Shown here in pieces: positions 1-7,813 of a stretch of DNA of 64,000 nucleotides. The stretch lies in assembly GCF_003385235.1 (NCBI RefSeq), contig NZ_PQIA01000007.1, positions 57,602 through 121,601 of the forward strand. The letters run 5' to 3'. The notes under the pieces are model-generated. The model did not search any database, was not told where the DNA came from, and saw nothing but the letters and a program-made list of their open reading frames with translations. The position numbers and the translations under genes were made by a program. Positions within the stretch are counted from its first letter, which is position 1; each line of letters opens with the position of its first letter. Source of the DNA: Amycolatopsis circi. Lineage in GTDB: Bacteria > Actinomycetota > Actinomycetes > Mycobacteriales > Pseudonocardiaceae.

Positions 1-174
1 CACACCCGCACCGCCAGGCCCACACCGCCGATCAGCACCGTTGCCGCGTTCATCGGCGCGGCGCTCACCGCCCTCAGCCGCGGTGAGGTCAAGCGGCAGC
101 ATTCCTTGGCAGGAAGCGCATTTCTTCTCACCCAGAACAAGGCGAGCGAACTTCTTGCATGCAGCGCAACGCAT
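1..174 (-). CDS. Partial small protein with two CxxC motifs (zinc-ribbon-like), runs off the left edge
   Basis: Reading leftward from an ATG at 174, preceded by a GGGGG ribosome-binding stretch about 9 nt upstream, gives a short protein with cysteines at residues 3, 6, 19 and 22. This is a CxxC-x12-CxxC pattern typical of zinc ribbons. The frame stays open to base 1, so the C-terminus is outside the window. An overlapping ATG at 53 in another frame starts a hydrophobic peptide that could be the next gene. It lies downstream of the Pra-type gene in the same direction and so probably belongs to the mobile element. Function is unknown; the C-terminal part of this frame is less convincing than the Cys-rich start. 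Confidence 0.4.
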   Translation of the reverse strand, partial: MRCAACKKFARLVLGEKKCASCQGMLPLDLTAAEGGERRADERGNGADRRCGPGGAGV

Positions 175-202
175 CCGGGTGACCCCCGTTGACGCACGCC
201 GT

Positions 203-286
203 CCAGAACCGGTTATGTTCGTCATTGTTCACTTCCCAGTGGACAGCGCAGAACCGGTGAAAGTTGGCAGCCAGAGGCCGGTTCTG
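203..286. promoter_or_regulatory. Cluster of CAGAACCGG repeats (candidate operators)
   Basis: CAGAACCGGT(T) occurs as two direct copies (about 204-213 and 249-258) and once inverted as CCGGTTCTG (278-286). The first copy contains the palindrome AACCGGTT. The repeats sit between the XRE/DUF5753 gene and the leftmost small gene, where a regulator could act on the latter. Operator function is inferred from repeat arrangement only. Confidence 0.35.
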
Positions 287-376
287 CGTTTATACGGAAC
301 AATTCCAAGCGCGAATGAGCGCGTTGAACACAGCACACGTCGCCGTGCGCTTTCCAGTACCCGCTTGGTTTTTCGA

Positions 377-1303
377 CTAGTCGGCGGTCGACTCGTCCGT
401 GGTCGGTTCCTCGCCGGTCAAGAGCTGAGTCAGCCCGGCGTCAGTCGCCCGCCGCTGCGCTTTCACCTCTTTCAGGAGCTGATCGACCACCACCGACAGA
501 CGCGCCAGAGATTCCGCCGGAGACAACGCCGCCTCCCTCAGCCGCTGGATCGTCACCTCGTACGAGGCCGCTTCCTTCCCCACCAGAAACACGCCCATCG
601 CGCGATGCGGGCAGTAGACGACATCCGAGGTGTCCTTCAGCGCGTACCGGCTGAACGCCTCCTCCGTCACCGCCTGACTCGGTGCCAGCCGGATCGTCAT
701 CGTCCGCGACAGCCCGACCAAGTCCTTGAGGAACCGCGTCTGCCGCAGCATCACCTCGGCATCCCCGAAATGGTTCCGCAGCGCCTCCGACCCGATGAAC
801 ATCTCCGCCTTCACCGCGCCCGCGCCGAACAGAATCCGGTTGCGATCCATCCGGCTCTCCACGACCTGATCCAGCGCCTCCTTGTCCCGCAAATCCGGGC
901 CAAAGACGAGCCGCGCGTAATCCGGTACCTGCAACAGATCCGGGATCAACAGCGGAGCCCACACCGTCACCGCCGTCGCCACCCGCTCGTGCGCGATCAA
1001 CGTCGTGTAGTGCGCCGGGTCCGCCTGCGACCCCACCGACGACCAACTCGGCCCTGTCACGCCATGCGCCAGCAGCATGATCCAGGCTTTCCGCTCCCCG
1101 GTCACGCCGAGCGCACCGAGCACGTTCGACACCTCTTCCGGGGTCGGGACCCGCTGCCCGAGTTCCCAGTTCGACAACAACGCCGGGTTCACCCCGATCC
1201 GCCGCCCCAGCTCCCGCAACCCGAACCGCGCCTCGATCCGCGCATCCCGCAACGCCGCACCCAGGCCGCGTGCTCGCGGGCTCGCCATCTCCGTCCCACG
1301 CAT
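377..1303 (-). CDS. XRE-family transcriptional regulator with DUF5753 domain
   Basis: A 308-residue DNA-binding regulator. Residues about 10-70 form an XRE helix-turn-helix (LRELGRRIGVNPALLSNWELG). The remainder is a DUF5753-type C-terminal domain with the motifs IPDLLQVPDYAR and VVYCPHRAMGVFLVG. The ATG at 1303 is chosen over a GTG at 1312 because GGAGG lies 8 nt before it and the paralog at 7814-8713 begins at the same point. It is the third gene of a leftward series after the 90-residue gene and the Pra-type gene (53-nt gap). These regulators are often paired with a small DUF397 gene; none is seen next to this one. Target unknown. Confidence 0.9.
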   Translation of the reverse strand: MRGTEMASPRARGLGAALRDARIEARFGLRELGRRIGVNPALLSNWELGQRVPTPEEVSNVLGALGVTGERKAWIMLLAHGVTGPSWSSVGSQADPAHYTTLIAHERVATAVTVWAPLLIPDLLQVPDYARLVFGPDLRDKEALDQVVESRMDRNRILFGAGAVKAEMFIGSEALRNHFGDAEVMLRQTRFLKDLVGLSRTMTIRLAPSQAVTEEAFSRYALKDTSDVVYCPHRAMGVFLVGKEAASYEVTIQRLREAALSPAESLARLSVVVDQLLKEVKAQRRATDAGLTQLLTGEEPTTDESTAD

Positions 1304-1356
1304 CAACCACACCTCCGGCCCGGGATCGTCCCTGTCTGCAAAACGAGAACACCCAT

Positions 1357-1815
1357 CTACGCCGCCTTGCCCTCACCAGACGCCGACGAGGCGCTGGCCG
1401 ACCGCGACGACGACTTGCCCGCCGCAGCCTTGAACCCCGTCGCCCGGAAGACGTACGTCTGATACTTGAACTCGCCCTGCCCGCCGACACGCGGCTCCGC
1501 CGTCAACCCGTCCAGCTCCACCGGCCGCATCCCCGGCAACGCCTCCGCCGTCGTCGGCACCGGCTGAACATCCGCCAGGAACGTCACCTCGAACGACGCC
1601 CGCTTCGCCCGCGTCTCACCCGGATCCGTGACCGCAGCCCTCCATTGGCGCTTCCCGGTCACCTCGTCAACCCGTTGCCGCACCGGCCGACCCGCAGCCC
1701 GGTCCTCCCGCGACTGATACTCGTTGTCCGGGATCACTTCCCCCACCATCACAAGCCCCTGCGGGAACGCCTCGTCGAAGTCGATCGCGAACCGGTGTCC
1801 CTTTTCGATAGCCAT
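1357..1815 (-). CDS. pra: Pra-type plasmid replication, integration and excision activator
   Basis: A 152-residue protein matching the conserved layout of Pra-like activators of pSAM2-type elements. It has an N-terminal FDEAFPQGLVMVGEV segment, then RPVRQRVDEVTGKRQWRA, a VQPVP segment, RPVELDGLTAEPRV, and a C-terminal YVFRATGFKA. A Ser/Ala/Lys-rich tail follows. In pSAM2 this protein switches on rep, xis and int expression. The ATG at 1815 follows AAAGGGAA; an upstream in-frame extension to 1926 would run through the preceding gene and is rejected. It is 35 nt downstream of the 90-residue gene, probably in one transcript. The rep/xis/int genes expected after it are not in the window and should lie to the left. 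Confidence 0.8.
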   Translation of the reverse strand: MAIEKGHRFAIDFDEAFPQGLVMVGEVIPDNEYQSREDRAAGRPVRQRVDEVTGKRQWRAAVTDPGETRAKRASFEVTFLADVQPVPTTAEALPGMRPVELDGLTAEPRVGGQGEFKYQTYVFRATGFKAAAGKSSSRSASASSASGEGKAA

Positions 1816-1850
1816 GCTGAATTCCCTTTGCTGCTCTAGGTTTTGTGCGC

Positions 1851-2123
1851 TCAGTCGCGCTCTTCCGGCCACTGGTCGCCGAGAGGAGAGGAGTAGGTGC
1901 GGGTACGGTTCTGCGTCTCGCACCACTCGCCGAACTCGCCAGCGGCGACAGCGAGGCTCCGCGCGAACCGCGCGGTGTCCATCAAGCCGCCGATCCGAGC
2001 CGGTACCTGGATCACGATCGCGGTCTCATCGCCCCCGGCCACCAACTGGCGAACCCCCGGGGCAGGCGACACGACGGCAGCGCCATATCCGACGAGGGGC
2101 TGAATCACCACGTGAATGCCCAT
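1851..2123 (-). CDS. Conserved-looking small protein of the mobile element (unknown function)
   Basis: A 90-residue protein starting at an ATG with a GGGAGAG ribosome-binding site directly upstream. The N-terminal half is rich in Val/Gly/Ala with a possible beta-strand pattern. A middle stretch contains the IGGLMDTARFARSLAVA helix and the tail is polar. I do not recognise a named domain. It is the first gene of the leftward series that continues with the Pra-type gene. The perfect palindrome at 2201-2221 sits in its promoter region, so its expression is probably controlled with Pra. It is likely an element housekeeping or regulatory gene. Confidence 0.65.
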   Translation of the reverse strand: MGIHVVIQPLVGYGAAVVSPAPGVRQLVAGGDETAIVIQVPARIGGLMDTARFARSLAVAAGEFGEWCETQNRTRTYSSPLGDQWPEERD

Positions 2124-2200
2124 GTGCTCTCCCGATGTCTCGGCTTCCGCACGCCCGATTTGGCGCGCTGGAACCAGGAGACACCCGGGTAAGACAGATC

Positions 2201-2221
2201 ACCCGGACAAACTGTCCGGGT
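2201..2221. promoter_or_regulatory. Perfect 9-bp-arm palindrome, candidate operator of the Pra operon
   Basis: ACCCGGACA-AAC-TGTCCGGGT is a perfect inverted repeat. A further half site ACCCGGGT lies at 2173-2180. It sits 78 bp upstream of the leftward 90-residue/Pra genes and 58 bp upstream of the rightward gene at 2280, inside the shared divergent promoter region. In pSAM2 the pra promoter is held off by a repressor. This palindrome is a good candidate for the equivalent site, but the cognate repressor is not identified. Confidence 0.55.
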
Positions 2222-2279
2222 AGGTTCGCGCAGGTCAAAAGTGCGTGCTCAGCACCCGCGGAGCCACCAGAATGACCCC

Positions 2280-2579
2280 GTGACCGAAGACCGCTCGACC
2301 CTCTACGCCAGCTGGAACCGCACTCGCCGACACCTGGCAGCGGCGCGAGCCGACATCAGCGACCAGCCGGACGTCGACCTCTCGATCGCAGACGACTTCG
2401 TCAAGCACAACGAACTCGGCTTGGCGTTCGACTGCCTGGTCGAGATCGGCGACGAGGTGAACGCGCGAGTGGCGTTCTGGCAAGCACTGGACGAGGCAGC
2501 GCGTGAAATGGGGATGTACGAGGAACCGCAATCAGGTTCGGCCAGGCTCTGTCTAGAACGGTTGGCCGCAGCCGAGTAA
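2280..2579 (+). CDS. Small acidic protein, possibly immunity-like (unknown)
   Basis: A 99-residue protein from a GTG at 2280; a longer frame from 2241 adds only an unlikely leader. It contains the central motif KHNELGLAFDCLVEIGDE followed by an aromatic/acidic helical part. I recall this pattern from small actinobacterial proteins, some annotated as MafI-like immunity proteins, but this assignment is tentative. It is divergent from the Pra operon and shares its palindrome-bearing promoter region. It is convergent with the flavoprotein gene at 2586-3146, 6 nt away. No toxin partner is visible next to it. Confidence 0.6.
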   Translation: MTEDRSTLYASWNRTRRHLAAARADISDQPDVDLSIADDFVKHNELGLAFDCLVEIGDEVNARVAFWQALDEAAREMGMYEEPQSGSARLCLERLAAAE

Positions 2580-2585
2580 CGTGCC

Positions 2586-3146
2586 TCAGCTCTCGACCGG
2601 CACGGCCTTCTCGATCGCATCGAGCATCGCCGACCAGGGCAATTCCCGGCCGGGAGCGCTGCGCGGCTCGTGCAACGGCCACACGTCGTCGCCGTAAAGC
2701 AGCTCGACACCGACGCGCCGCAGGTTCTCGATGTGCATCTCCCAGAACGGCTGACGCGCATGCGCCGCGTTCACGCGCGGGAAAACCACCACCGGCAGAT
2801 TGTGCGTGCCGATGGCCTCGTTGACCTGCGTCAACGCCTGATTGTCCGCGATGCCGAGCGACATCTTCGCAACCACGTTCGCCGAGGCCGGCGCGACCAG
2901 GTAGCAGTCCGGCGCAGGATGCGGACTGCGCTCCGACGGCGACCGCGGCTCAACCCGCACCGGGTAGCCCGTCGCTTCCTCGATCTCCGCCAGCGCACCC
3001 GACTCGGCCAGCCAGCGCCCAGCCGTCGGCGTCAACGTCACCGCGACCGTCCACCCCGCAGCCTGCGCAGGACGGATCAGCTTCGGCAGAAGATCTTCAA
3101 CCCCGCCGGCACCGGAACCGACCAAGCCGAGAACACGCGACGACAT
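2586..3146 (-). CDS. HFCD-family flavoprotein (phosphopantothenoylcysteine decarboxylase-like)
   Basis: A 186-residue protein beginning with a Rossmann-like LGLVGSGAGGVEDLLP. It carries the family signature YLVAPASANVVAKMSLGIADNQALT and a PVVVFPRVNAAHARQPFWEMHIENLRR segment. These match FMN-binding homo-oligomeric Cys decarboxylases, of which CoaC/Dfp is one member. The free-standing short form without the CoaB synthetase domain suggests a specialised rather than coenzyme A role. It begins 4 nt after the end of the frameshifted XRE-TPR gene, so the two form an operon. XRE-TPR plus flavoprotein pairs recur in actinomycetes. Substrate unknown. Confidence 0.8.
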   Translation of the reverse strand: MSSRVLGLVGSGAGGVEDLLPKLIRPAQAAGWTVAVTLTPTAGRWLAESGALAEIEEATGYPVRVEPRSPSERSPHPAPDCYLVAPASANVVAKMSLGIADNQALTQVNEAIGTHNLPVVVFPRVNAAHARQPFWEMHIENLRRVGVELLYGDDVWPLHEPRSAPGRELPWSAMLDAIEKAVPVES

Positions 3147-3150
3147 CCGC

Positions 3151-4388
3151 CTACCTCACCGCGCCGCAGCGCTCAGCCAGCGCCAACAGCGCCGAGGACT
3201 TCTTGCCCGCCGACGCCGGGGCACGCCGGTACATCGACCGCATCACCTCGCGGACCATCGTGTTGTGCCGGACGACAGTCGGTGCCTTCGTCTCGGCCTC
3301 CAGCAATGCGTCGAGCGCTTCATCGTCCTTCGCGACCAGGCTCAACGCCCGCGCGAAGTCGATCAGGTGCGTGACTTGCCGCTCCGCTGGGAGATGATCG
3401 ACGTTGACACGCGGCGCGGCCTCGATCACCTGCCCGACGTCGCCGAGATCCAGCGCCGCCGACAACCGGTGCAACTCGACGTTGGCCGGTCCGAACCCGG
3501 TCTGCCAGTAGTTCGCATCGACGCCGAGCTGGTCCGCCGCCTGCCCCGCGTGGCCGAGAAGGTCATTCGCCGTCGACCAGTCCTGATGCCGAGCCGCGGC
3601 CACCGCAGTCCGGAGGTAGAGCATCCCGTAGAGCTCAACGCCGCCGGATCGCCTTCGGCCATGCGCGGCAGCAGCCACTTGGCCGCGACGTCGCCCAGCT
3701 CCAGCGCGTCATCGAACCGGCCCACCGCCAGCAGCGCATGCGTCCCCGACCGCGCAGCCGACGCCAGCACCCGCGGATCATCCGCATCATCAGCGGCCTG
3801 CATCGCCCGCTCCGCCGCGATCCACGCGAGGTCAGCTTCACCGATCTTGCTCAACGTCGTCGCAGCGAGGTGGTGGACCCGGGCCGACACCGCCGCGCAC
3901 GCCCGCTTGTATGTCGCGTCGTCTGAGGAGGCGGCTTCCATTGCCTGGCTGGTTTTGATCAGACCAGGCAGCGCCGCGACAACGCGGCCGAGTTCGCCGT
4001 TCTGATAGCTGGACCAGACACCTTCCACCAACTGCGCAACCGGCGCGGGGTCGATGTACTCGGGCGACATCGCCGAGGAGAACAAGGTCCGGGAGAGCCG
4101 ACGCGGAGCCATCAGCGCATCCCGGATCGCCGGGACATCGTCGTTCTTCTCCTGGTCCTCCAGCAAGACCGGTTCGCCGAGCAAGTCGCCCAGCGTCACG
4201 CGCAGTGCTTGCGCGACCTCTGCCAGCACGTCCAACCGGCGTATATCCCGCTCGCCGCGCTCGATCTTGCTCAGCCAGTCCTCGGTGCGACCCACCAGGT
4301 CGGCAAGCACCGCCTGCGACAGCCCACGCCGCCGCCGGTAGAAGGCAATACGCTCCCCGATGCTGAGCTGATCACCCACACCTCGCAT
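3151..4388 (-). pseudogene. XRE regulator with TPR-like C-terminus, broken by a single-base frameshift
   Basis: The first part, 4388 to about 3640, encodes an XRE helix-turn-helix (LSQAVLADLVGRTEDWLSKIERG). A helical repeat region follows, ending ...LLPRMAEGDPAA. The frame is then lost. The continuation, with VELYGMLYLRTAVAAARHQD and two further TPR-like helices, is in another frame to 3151. Adding one base in GCGGCGTTGAGCTC near 3637-3641 restores a 412-codon gene. A sequencing error is as likely as a real mutation. The ATG at 4388 has no ribosome-binding site but has a TAGCAT box 6 nt upstream. The downstream flavoprotein gene is 4 nt away. Confidence 0.8.
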
Positions 4389-4394
4389 GCGACC

Positions 4395-4400
4395 ATGCTA
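4395..4400 (-). promoter_or_regulatory. -10 box of a leaderless transcript (XRE-TPR gene)
   Basis: On the minus strand TAGCAT lies exactly 6 nt before the ATG at 4388, with no Shine-Dalgarno sequence between. This spacing fits transcription starting at the A of the start codon, a common arrangement in actinobacteria. Confidence 0.55.
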
Positions 4401-4448
4401 ACAAACACTGCACTCATATGGCCTCTGAACGCCACCTTTATGCGGCTG

Positions 4449-5738
4449 TCATTCTTGCGGCGAGCTATTGATGTCCACTATCCAGCCTTTAGGGAACCTG
4501 ACACCTCCCGGGGTCTTGAATTCTGCGCGGTCAAAGTGCGCCGCTCTTGTCGACTCAACTTCACTGAAATCTGCAACACTTTCGAATCTTGACTGATAGA
4601 AGTCTGCACGAAATCCAAATAGAGCCCCCATAAAGGAACTGTCGCCAATAAATACGGCTCGATCAAAATCTGCAAGACCGACAAATTCCGAACCTTCGAA
4701 ATGTGAGGCGCGCGAGAAAGTAGCGTTACCAAAGGTTGCCGCGCTCGCGAAGCCTGCGCTATCAAAGTAAGCAACATCGGAGAAATGCGCATACATGAAT
4801 TCTGCGGCATCTTCAAAGCGAGCAAGCCGAAACGAAGTAGGCCCAGTGAATTTCACATTAGCGAAGTCAGCTGATTCCAAAAATCGTGAACTGCTGAAGC
4901 TTGCAGAGCCCACGAATGTAGATCCATGGAACGACGCGCGTGTCATTTCAGACGAACTAAAGTCGACATTGTAGAGAACCGTTCCACTGAGATCAATCTC
5001 AATATCCGACCAGAATTTCGGAGTAGAGATTCGAAGATGCGAAGTCAAAATATTCTGGATGATTATACGTTCCTGCAAATCACGATATTCAGTAACCTTT
5101 ACCGAATCTCCGGTTGGCTCACCACCCGAGTAAGAAGAAAGTCGCAGGAAACCACATAGAATATTGGCGACCAACTGCCGATACTCAGGGTTGACCTCAG
5201 CTAAACCCTCAAGAGCGTAGAGTCCGGAAACTCGAACCTTGGGCTTTTCTGATCCGATGTGCTGTATTATTTGCGAGTAGCGACTGAACACCGAGTCCTC
5301 GCGCATCGTCGAAGACTCAAGAGAAGATATTTCAGCAGCTTGAAGAACCCTCTCCTGCGAGGCTTCACGGCGCCCTTGAGCGACCAACATAACCCAGCTT
5401 GCCGCGGATGCAATAACCACAGTTCCGATTGGAACGACAATTGAAATCCAAGCCACGTTGCTCAACTTGAAGTTCGGCACGGCAATCGTTACCAGCGCAA
5501 GCAGGCAGAGAGCTACGAGGCCGACGAGACTTATGGAAATACTCACACCTCGGCCAAGAACAAGATGCAGCGGCTTTCTCGTGCGAGCTGTTCCGAGCTC
5601 TCGCCGCACTTCGCGCGTAAGATTACGTGACATTGACGCGATTGACTTCGTGTCAGCGTCAGGAATAGCATCCCGCAAAAGTTCTTCGGTCAACTTCCTG
5701 AAACTGCCGGGCCCACTTAGACCTTTTGAGCTACTCAT
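4449..5738 (-). CDS. Membrane-anchored pentapeptide-repeat protein
   Basis: A 429-residue protein. An N-terminal cytoplasmic helical region (1-60) precedes two transmembrane segments at about 65-87 and 96-120. A linker with a coiled-coil-like and HEAT-like part (about 120-230) follows. From about 245 to 415 comes a long run of five-residue repeats of the A(D/S)F type, for example ASFHGSTFVGSASFSSSRF. Such repeats fold as a right-handed beta-helix. The start codon ATG overlaps the stop of the upstream gene in ATGAGTAG. Base composition is clearly lower in GC than the flanking genes, suggesting separate acquisition. It is the last gene of a three-gene coupled cassette. Function unknown; immunity, stress or defence roles are guesses. 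Confidence 0.85.
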   Translation of the reverse strand: MSSSKGLSGPGSFRKLTEELLRDAIPDADTKSIASMSRNLTREVRRELGTARTRKPLHLVLGRGVSISISLVGLVALCLLALVTIAVPNFKLSNVAWISIVVPIGTVVIASAASWVMLVAQGRREASQERVLQAAEISSLESSTMREDSVFSRYSQIIQHIGSEKPKVRVSGLYALEGLAEVNPEYRQLVANILCGFLRLSSYSGGEPTGDSVKVTEYRDLQERIIIQNILTSHLRISTPKFWSDIEIDLSGTVLYNVDFSSSEMTRASFHGSTFVGSASFSSSRFLESADFANVKFTGPTSFRLARFEDAAEFMYAHFSDVAYFDSAGFASAATFGNATFSRASHFEGSEFVGLADFDRAVFIGDSSFMGALFGFRADFYQSRFESVADFSEVESTRAAHFDRAEFKTPGGVRFPKGWIVDINSSPQE

Positions 5739-6030
5739 GCTTTGCCCCCTCCCAACGCTTGCGCCTCCGGCAATATGGGCATCTCATATCGGCTTGTTGC
5801 AGCAATAATCCAGCTGCAGCTACAGCCTGTTTAACGGCTTTTAAATTAGAAGCCGAAGGGGATACTGCATCAGTATCAAGAACCCGACTAACCAAGTTTT
5901 CCCAATGATCCTCAGCCAAACCCCAGTGGCCCCCATGCACCTTGACGAATAACTCAGCCAACCCCGGCGGTACTTCATACCCACTTCGGGCGTAAATCAA
6001 ATTACGCAGTGGCGGAATTAGGTTACTCAT
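5731..6030 (-). CDS. Small protein with C-terminal CxxC motif, middle gene of coupled cassette
   Basis: A 99-residue protein starting at the ATG in ATGAGTAA, which overlaps the stop of the upstream membrane-protein gene by 8 nt. It ends in ATGAGTAG, which overlaps the start of the pentapeptide gene by 8 nt. The body is predicted helical with a conserved-looking NLIYARSGYEVPPGLAELF stretch and a WGLAEDHWENL segment. The C-terminus carries MRCPYCRRRKRWEG, a single CPYC pair that could bind metal as a dimer or be redox active. I recognise no named family. The tight coupling on both sides implies stoichiometric production with the two membrane proteins. Confidence 0.75.
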   Translation of the reverse strand: MSNLIPPLRNLIYARSGYEVPPGLAELFVKVHGGHWGLAEDHWENLVSRVLDTDAVSPSASNLKAVKQAVAAAGLLLQQADMRCPYCRRRKRWEGAKHE

Positions 6031-6445
6031 CTTCACTGCCGTCAAACAATTGGCCGACGGGCTTCTTTCTTCTGCCCGATATTGAAGCAGTAACGACGTG
6101 GCCAGCGACAGCTCCAGCTAACGCAGGCGCGGCCAGCCATCCCGCCACGGACAGGATCCACGCCGTTAGAGGACTGCTTGTCGATGCGGGCGAGGTGATT
6201 GACAAACTGACATCGTACGCTTCACGCCATCCGATTACGAACCCGTTCAGCACGAAGAGTGCACCAAAGAATACAGCGAAGGGAATTCCCCGAAACAAGA
6301 TCCAATACTTGAAGGCCGTGTGACGCCCCCGGGAGCGCCACCTCGTGCGCATCCGCGCAAACAATGATCTTGGCGGTGGTGGTGGCAGATCCGGCGCATG
6401 AGTGCCAGTTGGCTCAGTCGCATCGATGCGCGAATCAGACGGCAT
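6023..6445 (-). CDS. Two-TM membrane protein resembling DUF6313
   Basis: A protein of 140 residues from the ATG at 6445. A proline-rich N-terminus (PDLPPPPPRS) and a basic stretch precede TM1 at about 47-72. The conserved-looking loop AYDVSLSITSPASTSSPLTAW follows, with TM2 at about 95-121. The ITSPA...SP..AW loop resembles DUF6313 proteins of actinomycetes as I recall them. Alternatives are an ATG at 6472 and a TTG at 6487. The 6445 start is chosen because TACCCT lies 8 nt before it, fitting a leaderless transcript, and no ribosome-binding site serves the others. It is the first gene of the coupled cassette with 5731-6030 and 4449-5738. Confidence 0.75.
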   Translation of the reverse strand: MPSDSRIDATEPTGTHAPDLPPPPPRSLFARMRTRWRSRGRHTAFKYWILFRGIPFAVFFGALFVLNGFVIGWREAYDVSLSITSPASTSSPLTAWILSVAGWLAAPALAGAVAGHVVTASISGRRKKPVGQLFDGSEDE

Positions 6446-6519
6446 GACTACGCAGGGTACTCCAGTTGGCATCGACAAGCGCTTCAAGATGCTGCCGAAT
6501 TTGGCTCTAAAGGATCAAG

Positions 6520-6606
6520 GCGCCGCCGACGGCGGCGCGCAGTCACCACCCGTACGGCGCGCCCATCCGGGTTGCGACACGCCGCCCCCGCTCCGCTATG
6601 GGCGGC
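6520..6606. terminator. Two GC-rich hairpins in a gene-free stretch
   Basis: GCGCCGCC-GAC-GGCGGCGC (6520-6538) and GCCGCCC-(12 nt)-GGGCGGC (6581-6587/6600-6606) lie between the cassette and the small XRE gene transcribed toward them. They could end the XRE transcript. The rest of 6446-6804 shows no convincing gene; the readable frames there are Arg/Ala-rich shadows. Confidence 0.45.
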
Positions 6607-6804
6607 GCGCCGCCGGATGCGCGCGCCGACGGGCGGCACCGCGCAGCGCGCCACTGCCGACGACAGAGATCCATTGAGCAGCACGGACACCACCCGCCGG
6701 GCAAACCACTGCGCAGCGACCGTCAGAGCACCCCTCGCTATCAACGCCTTACGCCGATGCCTGCGCCAAGGCGCGAAATCGGCCGCGCCGTCCGAGCACT
6801 CCGA

Positions 6805-7038
6805 TCAGGAGTGGAACCCCATCGCGCGAGTGAGACGCACCAGCATCGGCTGCGAGGGGGCGACCGCACCAGCCTCGAACTGCGTCACGTCGCCGTGTGA
6901 CACCCCGGCTGCTTCCGCGAGCTGGGATCGCGACCATCCGCGCTCCTCACGGATCAGCCGCACGACCCGACCGGAGTCTTCGGCATCCCAAAGGACTTGC
7001 TCCCTGTCCTGGCGAAACCAGTCGACCGTACCCGCCAT
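6805..7038 (-). CDS. Short XRE-family DNA-binding protein
   Basis: A 77-residue protein that is little more than one helix-turn-helix domain: VVRLIREERGWSRSQLAEAA, then GVSHGDVTQFEAGAVAPSQP and a final LVRLTRAMGF helix. It resembles Cro/C1-type repressors and antitoxin-like HTH proteins. The ATG at 7038 follows a GGTGGAAAA stretch. No toxin partner is adjacent; the nearest gene downstream is the coupled three-gene cassette. Its role may be to control that cassette or the element. Confidence 0.75.
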   Translation of the reverse strand: MAGTVDWFRQDREQVLWDAEDSGRVVRLIREERGWSRSQLAEAAGVSHGDVTQFEAGAVAPSQPMLVRLTRAMGFHS

Positions 7039-7813
7039 TTTTCCACCGACCCTCTCTCGGTTACCCAGCCTGTGCGTCTCTCGCCGATGCTACGCAATTC
7101 GGCCCGTCGAAGGTTCTTCTCGTCAGCGATTGGGCAAGGCCGCCAATGCTGCTTCCGCCCTCAGCACGAAGGTTCCTCCGCTGAAGCCCTGGCATGCTGG
7201 CTGCGAAGCCCAGGGTGTCCACCTCCGGTGTCGGGCCGTCATCCTCGATGCCCGATGATCGAACGCCGCGCCACCGGCATCAAGGGCGCCTACGGCGTCA
7301 CTTCGCGATGAGCTTCGCTCACCCTTGACCCCGGCACCGTCGCACTCAAGCTGGCGAGGGCGAGAACGACGGATCAGACCGCCCGACGCCTCTCGCGACC
7401 CCCGGTTCGCCACTCCGAGTAGTCAGTCGACAGGCACGGCTAGAGGCCGGTCCGCCAGGCCGCAAAGGGGCTCAGACAGACCGGCCTCAGGACGTCTACA
7501 GGACGTCAGAGATCCAAACCGGACCAGACTCAACCGGTCCCGACCGACTCGAAAACGCAGGTCAGAGCGTTATCCGGGCGAAGGTCCCCAGGTCAGGAAA
7601 CCCCCTCGGCAGAAGTAGCACATTTACCAGAAGAAGGCATGTTGTACCTGTTGACCTGGGGATTTCTCGCCAGATAGGGGCCGAAAGCGGGGTCTGGGCC
7701 GTCTCTGGGACGTCAGCCGCGCAACTCAAGCCGCCGACGCGCGCCCGGCTGACCCGGGAACACGCTCCCGGCGGACAGAGAGTCATCCGAATGTCACCCG
7801 ATGCGACAGGCCG
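7039..7813. other. 775-bp gene-free stretch with long inverted repeats
   Basis: No convincing coding sequence is seen here on either strand. Notable structure: TCAAGGG/CCCTTGA (7280-7286/7322-7328); GAGGCCGGTC/GACCGGCCTC (7443-7452/7479-7488, 26-nt spacer); and TCCCCAGGTCA/TGACCTGGGGA (7585-7595/7652-7662, 56-nt spacer). GACGTC also recurs near 7490, 7502 and 7709. The concentration of dyad symmetry in a mobile-element region suggests a cis-acting site such as a replication origin, transfer origin or recombination site. Which of these is not decided by the sequence. Confidence 0.5.

Noticed and set aside
6484..6744. 86-codon minus-strand frame between the cassette and the small XRE gene
   Set aside because: Composition is Arg/Ala-rich and it overlaps hairpins; no start signal.
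7123..7413. 96-codon minus-strand frame in the non-coding region
   Set aside because: Low-complexity Arg/Ala/Ser translation and no coupling to a promoter or neighbour.
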